The translations under genes were made by a program, and so were the position numbers. Positions 34,001-39,759 of a DNA stretch of 39,759 nucleotides are shown piece after piece (within the stretch, counting starts at the first letter, position 1; each line of letters opens with the position of its first letter). The notes beneath the pieces were generated by a model. It was given only the letters and a program-made list of their open reading frames with translations. It did no database searches and was not told where the DNA came from. Origin of the DNA: Erysipelotrichaceae bacterium. Its GTDB lineage: Bacteria > Bacillota_I > Bacilli_A > Erysipelotrichales > Erysipelotrichaceae. The DNA lies in the NCBI GenBank assembly GCA_015058875.1, contig SVBN01000025.1, positions 1-39,759 of the forward strand, written 5' to 3'.

Positions 34001-34451
34001 TCTGTGCGGCGGAACGCTGGATGAAAATGACGCTCTCGGAGTACAGACACATGAAGTCGAAGCAGGATACATCATTGACCGTTCCGGCAGAACCGCACGT
34101 CTCCTTGCCCGCGGCTTCAAAAAATGCTTTGGCATCGATGTTGAAAAAGCATACGAAGACACGGTAAAAGCGCTGGAAATCTCGGTAAGGCTGGACGGCG
34201 CATATCTCATCATAAAGATGTTCGGCTATTGCGTGGAAATTAATTATATCGATAATTTCGAAGCGCTGTTCCAGGTGATCTATGATGAAATGTTCAGCTG
34301 GATGGAAGTATTCTGGACAGACAGAATCCATGCGGAAACGGGATACGATCCCAGAGATGAAATCACCGACGATACTTCGCTGCTGGAAGTTCAGAAAGAG
34401 CATATGGAGAAACTGGAAAAATCAGTCAATATCACTTATTACGGAAAATAA
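31080..34451 (+). CDS. Cassette gene 3: large exported/membrane-anchored protein
   Basis: The 1123-residue protein (ATG at 31080, AAAGGAG) has a signal peptide ending near ARA-EQ (residues 1-36) and an extracytoplasmic domain of about 210 residues. An acidic linker (DEIIDDSDDPD) follows, then an A/G-rich helix (IAVSFGGAAAAAAAIASG, about 255-273) followed by a lysine-rich stretch (RKEKKKASR). If that helix spans the membrane, the remaining ~830 residues lie in the cytoplasm. This part begins YRMYVYKNFGNAIRKDGKPV, has beta-rich repeats to about 640, then becomes mostly helical. I recognise no enzyme motif. It is the largest protein of the cassette and probably its scaffold. Confidence 0.75.
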   Translation: MKDYRAIMQRCLRALPAALLLSCTLIMPFAAVRARAEQERVYQVISDTMPFGETYIYKDGYMSYSEKRGSVDWMLEAMCLEPWDLKIVQENSTPEASSFYRTVDERVYRGHLSEGDTLRSSASINGINGFISTHAIVYFGSGNDFEYRISSENDYNLMDAADGDSVDSTATKSWTVFNDYTVEKGVKKVVVFIHHDGDFRGRTVTTDDAYMNIRFEFTVDKVSQSVTETADDRPGEDSGTGIIDEIIDDSDDPDLIGPIAVSFGGAAAAAAAIASGSSRDKGGDAKSSRKEKKKASRYRMYVYKNFGNAIRKDGKPVTVGARIAEIDENNKEIPRNDLTKHIQVFSEDDTLNVKDGGMSGRYRNALATAEKNSELHEGTVSFRYTGEGGTFTKNVVFRLVDEVQIVFPAMNEEGRWIANANLNETDVIAGMKGRTKLRFMFMDAVEEPEQITFSNTTGFGITAVKDSEYAYTYWAEIENRKREIQKEAGIFADMKTQKIGIHAVFPDHTAVTNEFIINIWPEGISVPMEDQKDGYIEMCTVPDENAVGSAKIPPAMFNVYVCRMNGEEAVVQKNPGMTWNGFYDDGKYGNTFKQHFPWKIYGGAGISIYAFNTLPVIIDPYYSWMILKYEEAGYKAEEKLPFRMTGIKPDLPSLARKEAALKKLKRAIEIYGLGSDPDLRNALRNAPNMSGADIEHLCYQLLLAGRTYYEADSEEFASIDAVMTRYIVVASSMVAVGDKAVEYAIQLYWPNAPADLIAAFANPFKNAMAEYLGQYVARWSWVDLTEGGNIEEFAFMKTLISSSNETLSAIITGEREVHPKVLGQIVSLYLMLSYANHYFYGEGEEKGDIFKSVMAALGDLTLTKFKQFIGNQIKDLNKKLFAKIGNYAGKLLSDQLRKGYQAKADTAGLNVFMQYVRGSYNASGKLTNEGFKAANAAKDSLKSEYMKGAEKAIEETVSQAAEAADIAIAQLLNYLCGGTLDENDALGVQTHEVEAGYIIDRSGRTARLLARGFKKCFGIDVEKAYEDTVKALEISVRLDGAYLIIKMFGYCVEINYIDNFEALFQVIYDEMFSWMEVFWTDRIHAETGYDPRDEITDDTSLLEVQKEHMEKLEKSVNITYYGK

Positions 34452-34470
34452 AAAAAGCGGGAGGGGAATC

Positions 34471-34956
34471 ATGATCAGACGAATCATAATGACGGCACTC
34501 TGTGCTTTGCTTGTCTCAGCCGGCACGGCCTGCTCGTCAAAACCGGATAATATGCCGTATGAACCGGACACGCCGGAACCTGATGCGCATGCCGGACTGT
34601 TTGTTTCGGAATACGGAACGATGGAATTCAGTGGGGACGGTGAATCCGTCACCATTGATTTCTCAGACGAACTTGCGGAACTCAGCGGACTGCCCTCAGG
34701 CAGGCATGAAGCAGCCTATGTGTTTCTCAGCGGCGATCTGCCGCCCCACGGCAGTATGCCGGTCCGCTACGATACGGCGCATGAGCTGAAGATTACGGTG
34801 GATGATGTATCTTCCGTGATCGATATGGCAATCGTCGCAGAAGACGGCAAAGCGTATCTCGGCGTCGGAACGGTAACGCCGGAAAAGATTCCGATGCTGT
34901 TCCGGTCGGAAGAAAGCTATATTCCGGCTGTGTTTGAAAAACAGAAAGGAGATTAA
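34471..34956 (+). CDS. Cassette gene 4: probable lipoprotein
   Basis: The 161-residue protein begins MIRRIIMTALCALLVSAGTAC, a hydrophobic signal ending in Cys21. The lipobox (G-T-A-C) is not ideal, but the Ser-rich polar start after the Cys fits lipidation. The mature part is acidic, with a beta-type pattern (GTMEFSGDGESVTIDFSDELAEL, HELKITVDDVSSVIDMAIV). No known family recognised. GGGAGGGG stands four bases before the ATG; the next gene begins two bases after its stop. An external, membrane-tethered location is likely. Confidence 0.65.
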   Translation: MIRRIIMTALCALLVSAGTACSSKPDNMPYEPDTPEPDAHAGLFVSEYGTMEFSGDGESVTIDFSDELAELSGLPSGRHEAAYVFLSGDLPPHGSMPVRYDTAHELKITVDDVSSVIDMAIVAEDGKAYLGVGTVTPEKIPMLFRSEESYIPAVFEKQKGD

Positions 34957-34958
34957 TC

Positions 34959-35852
34959 ATGGCTGTATATTGTCCCGAATGCGGGCGGAAGCTGCCCGAT
35001 GAAGCGGAATTCTGCGATAACTGCGGCACCAGAATACCGAATATGAAACAGCCGGAGAAACAGACATTCCATGAAACGGCAGGAAAGAAAAAACCAGGTA
35101 CCGGAAAAAAGGTTCTGATGTTTCTCGGACTCGGCTCTCTTGCAGCAATGCTGTACGGAGGATATCAGGAATTGATGGATGACGGCGCCGGTCCGACGGA
35201 AAAACCGGTACAGACAATTACGCATAACACGGAGAACAGCTCCGGAAAAACAGACAGCAATACACCGGTCAAGCCGGCAGAGACACAGCACAGACCGGCG
35301 GAAACAGATAAAGAGACAGCTCAGAACGGAGATAATACCCAGTCTGTACCGCAGGAAGCTGTCAGTGCACCGGCTGACGGAGATATTTCACAGGGATTTG
35401 AACCCCTTGGAAACGTCTGGTTTGATGATTTCCTGTTCTACGAAGACGATGTTTATGAAAACGGTATTCCGGATGGTGCTCTCATGCGGGAAGCAGGATA
35501 TATCAGCGGTGAATGGAAATACTGTCTCACATTCAACCGGACCCTGGAAGGGGAAGAGCGGATCGATGAGATCGGCACGGCCGAGGTATCCTTCGGGGAA
35601 AATGCGGCACAGCTGATTCTGCATCCCATGTATATCCGCTATTCTGATGAAGTCATTCCGGAAACGGACGAGGAAGTCGGATATGAACCGTTTGCGGGAG
35701 AATGGGACCCGGAATATATCGATGTCAATGACGGCAGGATCTTTATCGGCATCGGACCGTATTATTCCCTGAATGATACGGATTACGCACTCGGCAATAT
35801 CGTTGTGAAAGATTCCGGCATGTTCGGTGATTTCCTTATGGTGCGTCCATAG
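34959..35852 (+). CDS. Cassette gene 5: zinc-ribbon, one-helix, ectodomain protein
   Basis: The 297-residue protein has an N-terminal zinc ribbon (CPECGRKLPDEAEFCDNCG), a basic stretch (KKKPGTGKK), one membrane helix (VLMFLGLGSLAAMLYGG, about 51-68), a Thr/Pro/Glu-rich spacer to ~145, and a C-terminal globular domain (EYISGEWKY-like region with GYISGEWKYCLTF and late DGRIFIGIGPYY). The arrangement places the zinc ribbon inside and the C-terminal domain outside. The ectodomain has a plan similar to the lipoprotein encoded just upstream (short acidic beta-type domain), but I cannot claim homology. AAAGGAG overlaps the previous gene's end. Confidence 0.7.
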   Translation: MAVYCPECGRKLPDEAEFCDNCGTRIPNMKQPEKQTFHETAGKKKPGTGKKVLMFLGLGSLAAMLYGGYQELMDDGAGPTEKPVQTITHNTENSSGKTDSNTPVKPAETQHRPAETDKETAQNGDNTQSVPQEAVSAPADGDISQGFEPLGNVWFDDFLFYEDDVYENGIPDGALMREAGYISGEWKYCLTFNRTLEGEERIDEIGTAEVSFGENAAQLILHPMYIRYSDEVIPETDEEVGYEPFAGEWDPEYIDVNDGRIFIGIGPYYSLNDTDYALGNIVVKDSGMFGDFLMVRP

Positions 35853-35860
35853 GAGGGTGT

Positions 35861-36157
35861 ATGAAGCGGTTTCAATCATATGCGGAGCTTGTAACGGAAG
35901 CTTCAAAGCTGTGCAATGTCTGGCGTGATATTCAGGGAAAACCGGTCACAATCCTGGAGCTCGTTGATTCCGCCGGCAAAAATCCCGATCTGACATATCC
36001 GCAGTCCTATGTTCTTTCCGAAGAAGGGGCAATCGGTGCAGCAGACCGGTATGAATATACTGCAGCATGGATCCTTGTGCCGATGGAAGACTGTGAAGAA
36101 AAGGAAATCCTGACGGAGAAAATCACGGCGTATTTCCGGCATGCCGCACAGCAGTAA
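35861..36157 (+). CDS. Cassette gene 6: small acidic cytoplasmic protein
   Basis: The 98-residue protein has no signal or membrane helix. It reads as one compact alpha/beta domain (SYAELVTEASKLCNVWRDIQ, VTILELVDSAGK, YEYTAAWILVPMEDCEEKE). AGGAGG stands before the ATG, eight bases after the preceding stop, so it belongs to the cassette operon. I recognise no family. No clear terminator follows; about 135 bases separate it from ireB. Confidence 0.6.
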   Translation: MKRFQSYAELVTEASKLCNVWRDIQGKPVTILELVDSAGKNPDLTYPQSYVLSEEGAIGAADRYEYTAAWILVPMEDCEEKEILTEKITAYFRHAAQQ

Positions 36158-36292
36158 ATCTTCTTTCCATGCAATATGAAACGGGCAGAGTGATCTCAAT
36201 GAAACCTTAAAGAGTGAAACTGTTTTGTGAAACATTTTTCATATACTTTTCGATTTGTTTGGGATAAAATAACTTCAAAGGAGGATAGGAAT
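36158..36292 (+). promoter_or_regulatory. Gene-free spacer between cassette and ireB, likely containing the ireB promoter
   Basis: TATACT (36242-36247) and a TAAAAT-like element (36265-36270) are candidate -10 boxes; neither has a convincing -35. AAAGGAGG (36278-36285) is the ireB ribosome site. No terminator for the cassette is visible. Confidence 0.35.
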
Positions 36293-36556
36293 ATGGCAGG
36301 AAATGACATTTCTCCAACGGTTAGTTTTAATGCGGATGAATTAAGACGTCAGAATATTTCCAAGGTTCTGCAGCTTGTGCAGGAGGCTCTGGAAGAACGC
36401 GGATACAATGCAATCAATCAGCTTGCAGGGTATCTGATCTCCAATGATCCGGCTTATATCTCAAGCCACAAGAATGCCCGCGGAATTATTCAGTCCGTTG
36501 AACGTCATGAAATTATTGAAGAGCTTGTCCGTTTCTATCTGGAAGAACACCAGTAA
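36293..36556 (+). CDS. ireB: IreB-family (UPF0297) regulatory phosphoprotein
   Basis: The 87-residue protein is a clear UPF0297/IreB member: TVSFNADELRRQNISKVLQLVQEALEERGYNAINQLAGYLISNDPAYISSHKNARGIIQ. In Enterococcus, IreB is phosphorylated by the PASTA kinase IreK and affects cephalosporin tolerance. The N-terminal Thr in ISPTVSF fits the phosphorylated region described there. I start at 36293, not at an upstream in-frame ATG (36227), because of AAAGGAGG and the family start. Its usual neighbour ruvX (yrrK) does not follow. Confidence 0.93.
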   Translation: MAGNDISPTVSFNADELRRQNISKVLQLVQEALEERGYNAINQLAGYLISNDPAYISSHKNARGIIQSVERHEIIEELVRFYLEEHQ

Positions 36557-36575
36557 GCCGGATGATGTTTTTCAT

Positions 36576-36660
36576 GGTGCCGGAAAGGCACCGGAATGCG
36601 GTGACACGTATTTCATTTTTTGAATGACGAAAGAAAGGCGTGAGTAACATCCGCCTTTTG
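36576..36660 (+). terminator. Two hairpins between ireB and the DUF1292 gene
   Basis: GGTGCC/GGCACC (36576-36592, GGAAA loop) is followed by AAAGGCG/CGCCTTT (36634-36658), which runs into TTGTTT. The second can act as a terminator or attenuator. ruvX, expected here in Bacillus-like order, is missing; nothing coding is seen in 36557-36677. Confidence 0.55.
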
Positions 36661-36677
36661 TTTGTGAGGTGAATTTT

Positions 36678-36938
36678 ATGGATGACAGACAGATTATACT
36701 GACAGGTGACGACGGAAAGGAATTTGTATTCGACATTCTCTTTACATTTGATGATGAAAAGGGAAACCAGTTCGTTCTGGTCACCGATCCCGAAGATGAA
36801 GAAGGCAATGTCTACGCCTTCCGCTATGACGATGAAGGCGAGCTCTATGAAGTGGACGACCCGGAACAGGCGGAGATGTGCGCGGAAGTACTGAGCGCGT
36901 TTGTCAGCGAGGAAGAGGAAGCAGATGGCGAAGCGTAA
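36678..36938 (+). CDS. DUF1292 (UPF0473/YrzB) family protein
   Basis: The 86-residue acidic protein matches DUF1292: ILTGDDGKEFVFDILFTFDDEKGNQFVLVTDPEDEEGNVYAFRYDDEGELYEVDD. Function is unknown, but the gene travels with ireB and mltG across Bacillota. ATG at 36678 has GAGGTG seven bases upstream. Its end overlaps the mltG start by 14 bases. Confidence 0.9.
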   Translation: MDDRQIILTGDDGKEFVFDILFTFDDEKGNQFVLVTDPEDEEGNVYAFRYDDEGELYEVDDPEQAEMCAEVLSAFVSEEEEADGEA

Positions 36939-37998
36939 GCGCAGAAAGCTGAAGCTCGGAAGAATTCTGGTCATCATTCTGGTGCTTCTGCTGGGGGCAG
37001 CCGGACTGATGTACCGTAGCTATCAGAAAGCTTTGAAGCCGGTGAGCAGCGAATCTCAGAATGTGCTCTTTACGGTCAGCGCCGGCGAGAATGCGAAAAA
37101 GGTCTGTGAAAATCTGGAAGCGGCGGAGCTGATCAATGACAGCGGCTGGAGCTATGTCTATGTCAGGCAGAACAAGCTCAGCGATGTCAAGGCCGGAGAA
37201 TATCTGCTGGATCCTTCCTGGGATACCGATCAGATTTTCAAAACGCTGAACGATCCGCTTGCGGCAATCGTGGATGAAGGCGTCGTTACCATTATCGAAG
37301 GCGACTGGATCAAGCACATCGCTTCCAAGATCGCTTCGGAAACGGAAGTAAAGGAAGAGGATCTTCTGAATCTCTGGAATGATGAGAAATACATCCGTTC
37401 CCTGATGGACCGCTATCCGTTCCTGAGTGAGGACATGTTTGACAAAGATGTGCGCTACCTGCTGGAAGGATATCTTGCCCCGAATACCTACAGGTTCTTC
37501 CGTGATACCACGGCGGAAGAGGTAACGGAAAAGATTCTTGATGAAACGCTGCGTGTCTACAATGAATTTGCGGCCGATATGAAAAAATCAAAGCTTTCCG
37601 TTCATGAGCTGTATACCCTGGCAAGCATCGTCCAGTATGAATCCGGACTCCCGGAAGATATGAAGAAGATTGCCGGTGTATTCTATAACCGTATGGATGC
37701 GGATATGCCGCTGCAGTCCAGCGTAACGGTATGCTACGCCATCGATCTGGAGTCTTCGGAAAACTGGCAGGCGTGCGAGATGAATCCGACATTCGATTCC
37801 CCGTACAACACCTATAAGTATTCCGGACTTCCACCCGGACCGATTGAAAACCCGGGCAGGGAAGCACTGGATGCGGTGCTGCATCCGGCAAAGCATAAGT
37901 ACTATTTCTTCATGGCGGAGGTATACGGAGACGGAACCGTCCATTACGCCGAAACCCTGGAAGAACATGAAAAGAACGTTGAGAAGTATCTGAAATGA
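36925..37998 (+). CDS. mltG: Endolytic murein transglycosylase MltG
   Basis: The 357-residue protein has a basic cytoplasmic start, one membrane helix ([17 protein letters not shown], about 13-30), a LysM-like region and the YceG domain. MltG cleaves nascent glycan strands at the outer membrane face, setting strand length. The catalytic Glu aligns with E in [11 protein letters not shown]. coli has LxxxxEKET, where the second Glu (E218) is catalytic, and it is retained here while the first is Gln. [29 protein letters not shown] and [10 protein letters not shown] follow. The start overlaps the DUF1292 gene. The last codon region overlaps the next ORF by four bases (ATGA). Confidence 0.95.
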   Translation: MAKRKRRKLKLGRILVIILVLLLGAAGLMYRSYQKALKPVSSESQNVLFTVSAGENAKKVCENLEAAELINDSGWSYVYVRQNKLSDVKAGEYLLDPSWDTDQIFKTLNDPLAAIVDEGVVTIIEGDWIKHIASKIASETEVKEEDLLNLWNDEKYIRSLMDRYPFLSEDMFDKDVRYLLEGYLAPNTYRFFRDTTAEEVTEKILDETLRVYNEFAADMKKSKLSVHELYTLASIVQYESGLPEDMKKIAGVFYNRMDADMPLQSSVTVCYAIDLESSENWQACEMNPTFDSPYNTYKYSGLPPGPIENPGREALDAVLHPAKHKYYFFMAEVYGDGTVHYAETLEEHEKNVEKYLK

Positions 37999-39098
37999 TC
38001 TGCTCGACATTGTGCTATCTCAGAAGAGGCAGAGAATGGCTGATGCTGCTGAGAAACAAAAAGCAGAATGACATCAACGAGGGAAAATGGATCGGCGTCG
38101 GGGGAAAGATAGAGGCCGGCGAGGATCCCGAGACATGCATACGCCGGGAAATCCGGGAAGAAACCGGATATGAAGCAGGAACGCTGAAGCTGTCCGGGAT
38201 GCTGGATTTCTATTACCAGGGAGCGGAAAGCGAACGGATCTGGGTCTATGAATGCCATGATTTCAGCGGACAGGAAACCGACTGCCCGGAAGGCACGCTG
38301 AAATGGATTCCCCGGGAAGAGATACTGTCGCTGAATCTCTGGGAAGGCGACCGTCTGTTCCTGAAGGAAATGCTGGCAGAAAGCAATGAGCAGTTCCGGC
38401 TCAGGCTGGAATATGATTCCGAAGGGAATCTGATATCAACGCAGAATCTGAAAACGGAGGAAGGTATGAACAAGCCTATTATCATCGGTATCGCCGGAGG
38501 CAGCGCTTCCGGAAAAACAACGATTGCAAGAAGGATTCAGGAAACATTTTCCGACCGGAAATCGGTGCTGATCATCCGCCAGGATGACTACTACAAGGAT
38601 CAGTCGCAGAAACCGATGGAAGAGCGGATCAAGACAAACTACGACCATCCGTTTGCCTTTGACAATGATCTGCTTGTCGCCCATATCCATCAGCTGCTGG
38701 AAGGTCATCCGATCGAAAAACCGACCTACGACTTTGTGCATCACACCCGCTCCGATGTGACGGAGCTGTGCAATCCGGCGGACGTCATCATTCTTGAAGG
38801 TCTGTTTGTTCTGGAAAATGAAGAGCTGCGGGATCTCGAATCAATCAAGATCTTTGTCGAGACAGCTTCCGATATCCGTTTCATCCGCAGACTGCTCAGG
38901 GATGTCAACGAGCGCGGCAGAACGGTGGACTCTGTTGTCAGCCAGTACGTCGATACCGTGCGCGTCATGCATGAACAGTTCATTGAACCGACCAAGCGCT
39001 ATGCCGATCTGATCATTCCGGAAGGCGGCTCCAACAATGTTGCGGTCGATCTGCTCGTGACAAAAATCAGTAGCATCATACATCACTCGATGTTATAA
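37995..39098 (+). CDS. udk: NUDIX hydrolase fused in frame to uridine kinase
   Basis: One open frame of 367 residues encodes a NUDIX domain (residues 1 to ~155) and a complete uridine kinase (158-367). The Nudix box GKIEAGE...REIREETGY is intact and the domain resembles MutT/MutX 8-oxo-dGTP diphosphatases. The kinase has Walker [29 protein letters not shown] and IILEGLFVL; it makes UMP/CMP from uridine/cytidine. An internal ATG at 38466 with GGAGGAAGGT upstream would give a normal 210-residue Udk, so both a fusion and a free kinase are possible. The frame begins inside the mltG stop (ATGA). udk and greA are adjacent in many Bacillota. Confidence 0.9.
   Translation: MICSTLCYLRRGREWLMLLRNKKQNDINEGKWIGVGGKIEAGEDPETCIRREIREETGYEAGTLKLSGMLDFYYQGAESERIWVYECHDFSGQETDCPEGTLKWIPREEILSLNLWEGDRLFLKEMLAESNEQFRLRLEYDSEGNLISTQNLKTEEGMNKPIIIGIAGGSASGKTTIARRIQETFSDRKSVLIIRQDDYYKDQSQKPMEERIKTNYDHPFAFDNDLLVAHIHQLLEGHPIEKPTYDFVHHTRSDVTELCNPADVIILEGLFVLENEELRDLESIKIFVETASDIRFIRRLLRDVNERGRTVDSVVSQYVDTVRVMHEQFIEPTKRYADLIIPEGGSNNVAVDLLVTKISSIIHHSML
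38455..38468 (+). promoter_or_regulatory. Internal ribosome site and start codon for free uridine kinase
   Basis: ACGGAGGAAGGT lies just before the ATG at 38466, within the NUDIX-udk frame. The match to anti-Shine-Dalgarno is strong and the spacing is normal, favouring independent translation of Udk. Confidence 0.7.
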
Positions 39099-39099
39099 T
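39091..39099 (+). promoter_or_regulatory. Extended -10 promoter of greA
   Basis: TG-N-TATAAT (39091-39099) overlaps the udk stop codon. The start would be near 39106, leaving a 19-base leader with AAAGGAG before the ATG at 39125. No good -35 is seen. Confidence 0.6.
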
Positions 39100-39124
39100 A
39101 ATCGGGCAAAAAAGGAGTTTACAA

Positions 39125-39595
39125 ATGGCAGAAGATAAGATTTATGTAACCGAAGAAGGTCTGAAAAAACTGCAGGATGAATATGAGCATCTTGTCCACG
39201 TCGTCAGAGAAGAAGTCAAGCAGGAGCTGAAAGAAGCACGTGCCCTCGGTGACCTTTCCGAAAACGCGGACTATGACGCTGCCAGAGATCAGCAGGCACA
39301 GGTAGAATCCAGAATTCTCCAGCTGGAAAACATGCTCCAGCATTATGAGCTGATCGATACAAGCAAAACCGGATCCAGAACAGTACATATCGGTTCCGAA
39401 GTTGTACTGCAGTTCATGGATACAAAAGAAGAGCAGTCGTTCCGCATTGTCGGTTCCACCGAAGCGGATCCGCTCAACGGCAAGCTTTCCAACGAAACGC
39501 CGCTGGCTCAGGCGATTCTTGACCGGAAAATCGGTGATATTGTGGAAGTTTCCGCAAAAATTCCGTATGAAGTTGAAATTCTTGATGTGAAATAA
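39125..39595 (+). CDS. greA: Transcription elongation factor GreA
   Basis: GreA rescues backtracked RNA polymerase by stimulating transcript cleavage. The N-terminal coiled coil carries the acidic tip ARALGDLSENADYDAARD (the D and E residues that hold catalytic Mg). The C-terminal FKBP-like domain ends VEVSAKIPYEVEILDVK. At 156 residues the length is normal. AAAGGAG precedes the ATG. It has its own extended -10 promoter overlapping the end of the udk frame. Confidence 0.96.
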   Translation: MAEDKIYVTEEGLKKLQDEYEHLVHVVREEVKQELKEARALGDLSENADYDAARDQQAQVESRILQLENMLQHYELIDTSKTGSRTVHIGSEVVLQFMDTKEEQSFRIVGSTEADPLNGKLSNETPLAQAILDRKIGDIVEVSAKIPYEVEILDVK

Positions 39596-39644
39596 CGGGA
39601 ATTCGGTCAAAAAAAGCGTAAATGATAAGCAGGAGGACATTTTT

Positions 39645-39692
39645 ATGAGGTCCTCTAAAATTGGACGGGAAAAGAGTAAAACCGTACAGTAA
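39645..39692 (+). other. Possible 15-codon leader ORF with strong ribosome site
   Basis: AGGAGG (39631-39636) lies eight bases before an ATG at 39645 that opens a 15-codon frame (MRSSKIGREKSKTVQ). Its start and ribosome site fall in the inverted-repeat region at the window edge. It could be a leader peptide or chance. Confidence 0.25.
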
Positions 39693-39735
39693 GATAAGTC
39701 GGGATGAGAATAAACCCAATATGGTTTAGAGGACA
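39650..39735. repeat. Long-range inverted repeat at the right edge
   Basis: GTCCTCTAAA (39650-39659) is perfectly complementary to TTTAGAGGAC (39726-39735), with additional ATTGG/CCAAT pairing inside. GGAGGAC (39632-39638) can also pair with GTCCTC, so two structures compete. The GTCCTCTAAAATTGGAC stretch also resembles an IS3-type insertion-sequence end. The window stops too soon to decide. Confidence 0.5.
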
Positions 39736-39759
39736 TCCGGAAAAGGAAAATCTAAAGAA

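Noticed and set aside
31596-34403. A 935-codon open frame on the minus strand antisense to the large cassette gene
   Set aside because: It mirrors the plus-strand gene over nearly its whole length, has no ribosome site or family pattern, and its composition is that of a complementary-frame shadow; the plus-strand frame has a signal peptide and fits the operon.

Overview
The window looks like chromosome from a low-to-mid GC Bacillota, most likely an Erysipelotrichia-type gut or oral bacterium. Support comes from Firmicutes marker genes (Spx, a ComK-like protein, IreB, RecD2, a T-box in front of alaS), from alaS and ireB-DUF1292-mltG-udk-greA order typical of Bacillota, and from AGGAGG ribosome sites. 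The family-level placement is inference. Coding density is high, and most genes lie on the plus strand in short overlapping operons.

Layout. 1-490: the end of an NSS sodium symporter and a small one-helix membrane protein. 538-687: tRNA-Gln(CUG) on the minus strand with its own promoter and terminator. 752-3435: gltX overlapping a FemABX-type cell-wall aminoacyltransferase. 3531-7363: a metallophosphoesterase, then an rdgB / DUF1461 membrane protein / trmL unit and a small set (one-helix Tyr-rich protein, RidA-like protein, ComK-like protein). 7420-11294: spx, then mnmA overlapping recD2; the spx terminator palindrome contains the -35 box of mnmA. 11372-12379: an AT-richer Rpn/PD-(D/E)XK nuclease gene, probably mobile. 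12424-15293 (minus): a TrpXYZ-type ABC importer, divergent from a plus-strand PhnD-PhnC-PhnE-PhnE importer (15643-19280). The second importer is translationally coupled to a cytoplasmic 5'-nucleotidase-family phosphatase and followed by a P-loop protein. 21891-24124: a multi-pass membrane protein, a PhzF-family enzyme and a flavodoxin-ferredoxin (EFR1-type) protein. 24158-27058: a T-box-controlled alaS.

The most unusual segment is 27.1-36.2 kb. In Bacillus-like gene order alaS is followed directly by ireB(yrzL)-ruvX(yrrK)-DUF1292(yrzB)-mltG. Here about 9 kb lies between alaS and ireB, and ruvX is absent between ireB and the DUF1292 gene. The inserted segment holds two minus-strand DNA-binding proteins (a small HTH protein next to a 28-bp palindrome, and a 567-residue regulator with two tandem HTH modules). 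Divergent from these is a tight six-gene cassette: a two-helix membrane protein, a double-zinc-ribbon membrane protein, a 1123-residue exported or membrane-anchored protein, a probable lipoprotein, a zinc-ribbon/one-helix/ectodomain protein and a small acidic protein. A cluster of TGACA/TGTCA inverted repeats lies between regulator and cassette. I recognise no characterised system with this composition; it is the best candidate for an undescribed, probably envelope-associated, system.

The right end returns to housekeeping genes: ireB, DUF1292, mltG, an unusual in-frame NUDIX-uridine kinase ORF with an internal ribosome site, and greA. The last 160 bases carry inverted repeats that may be the end of an insertion sequence or a folded leader.
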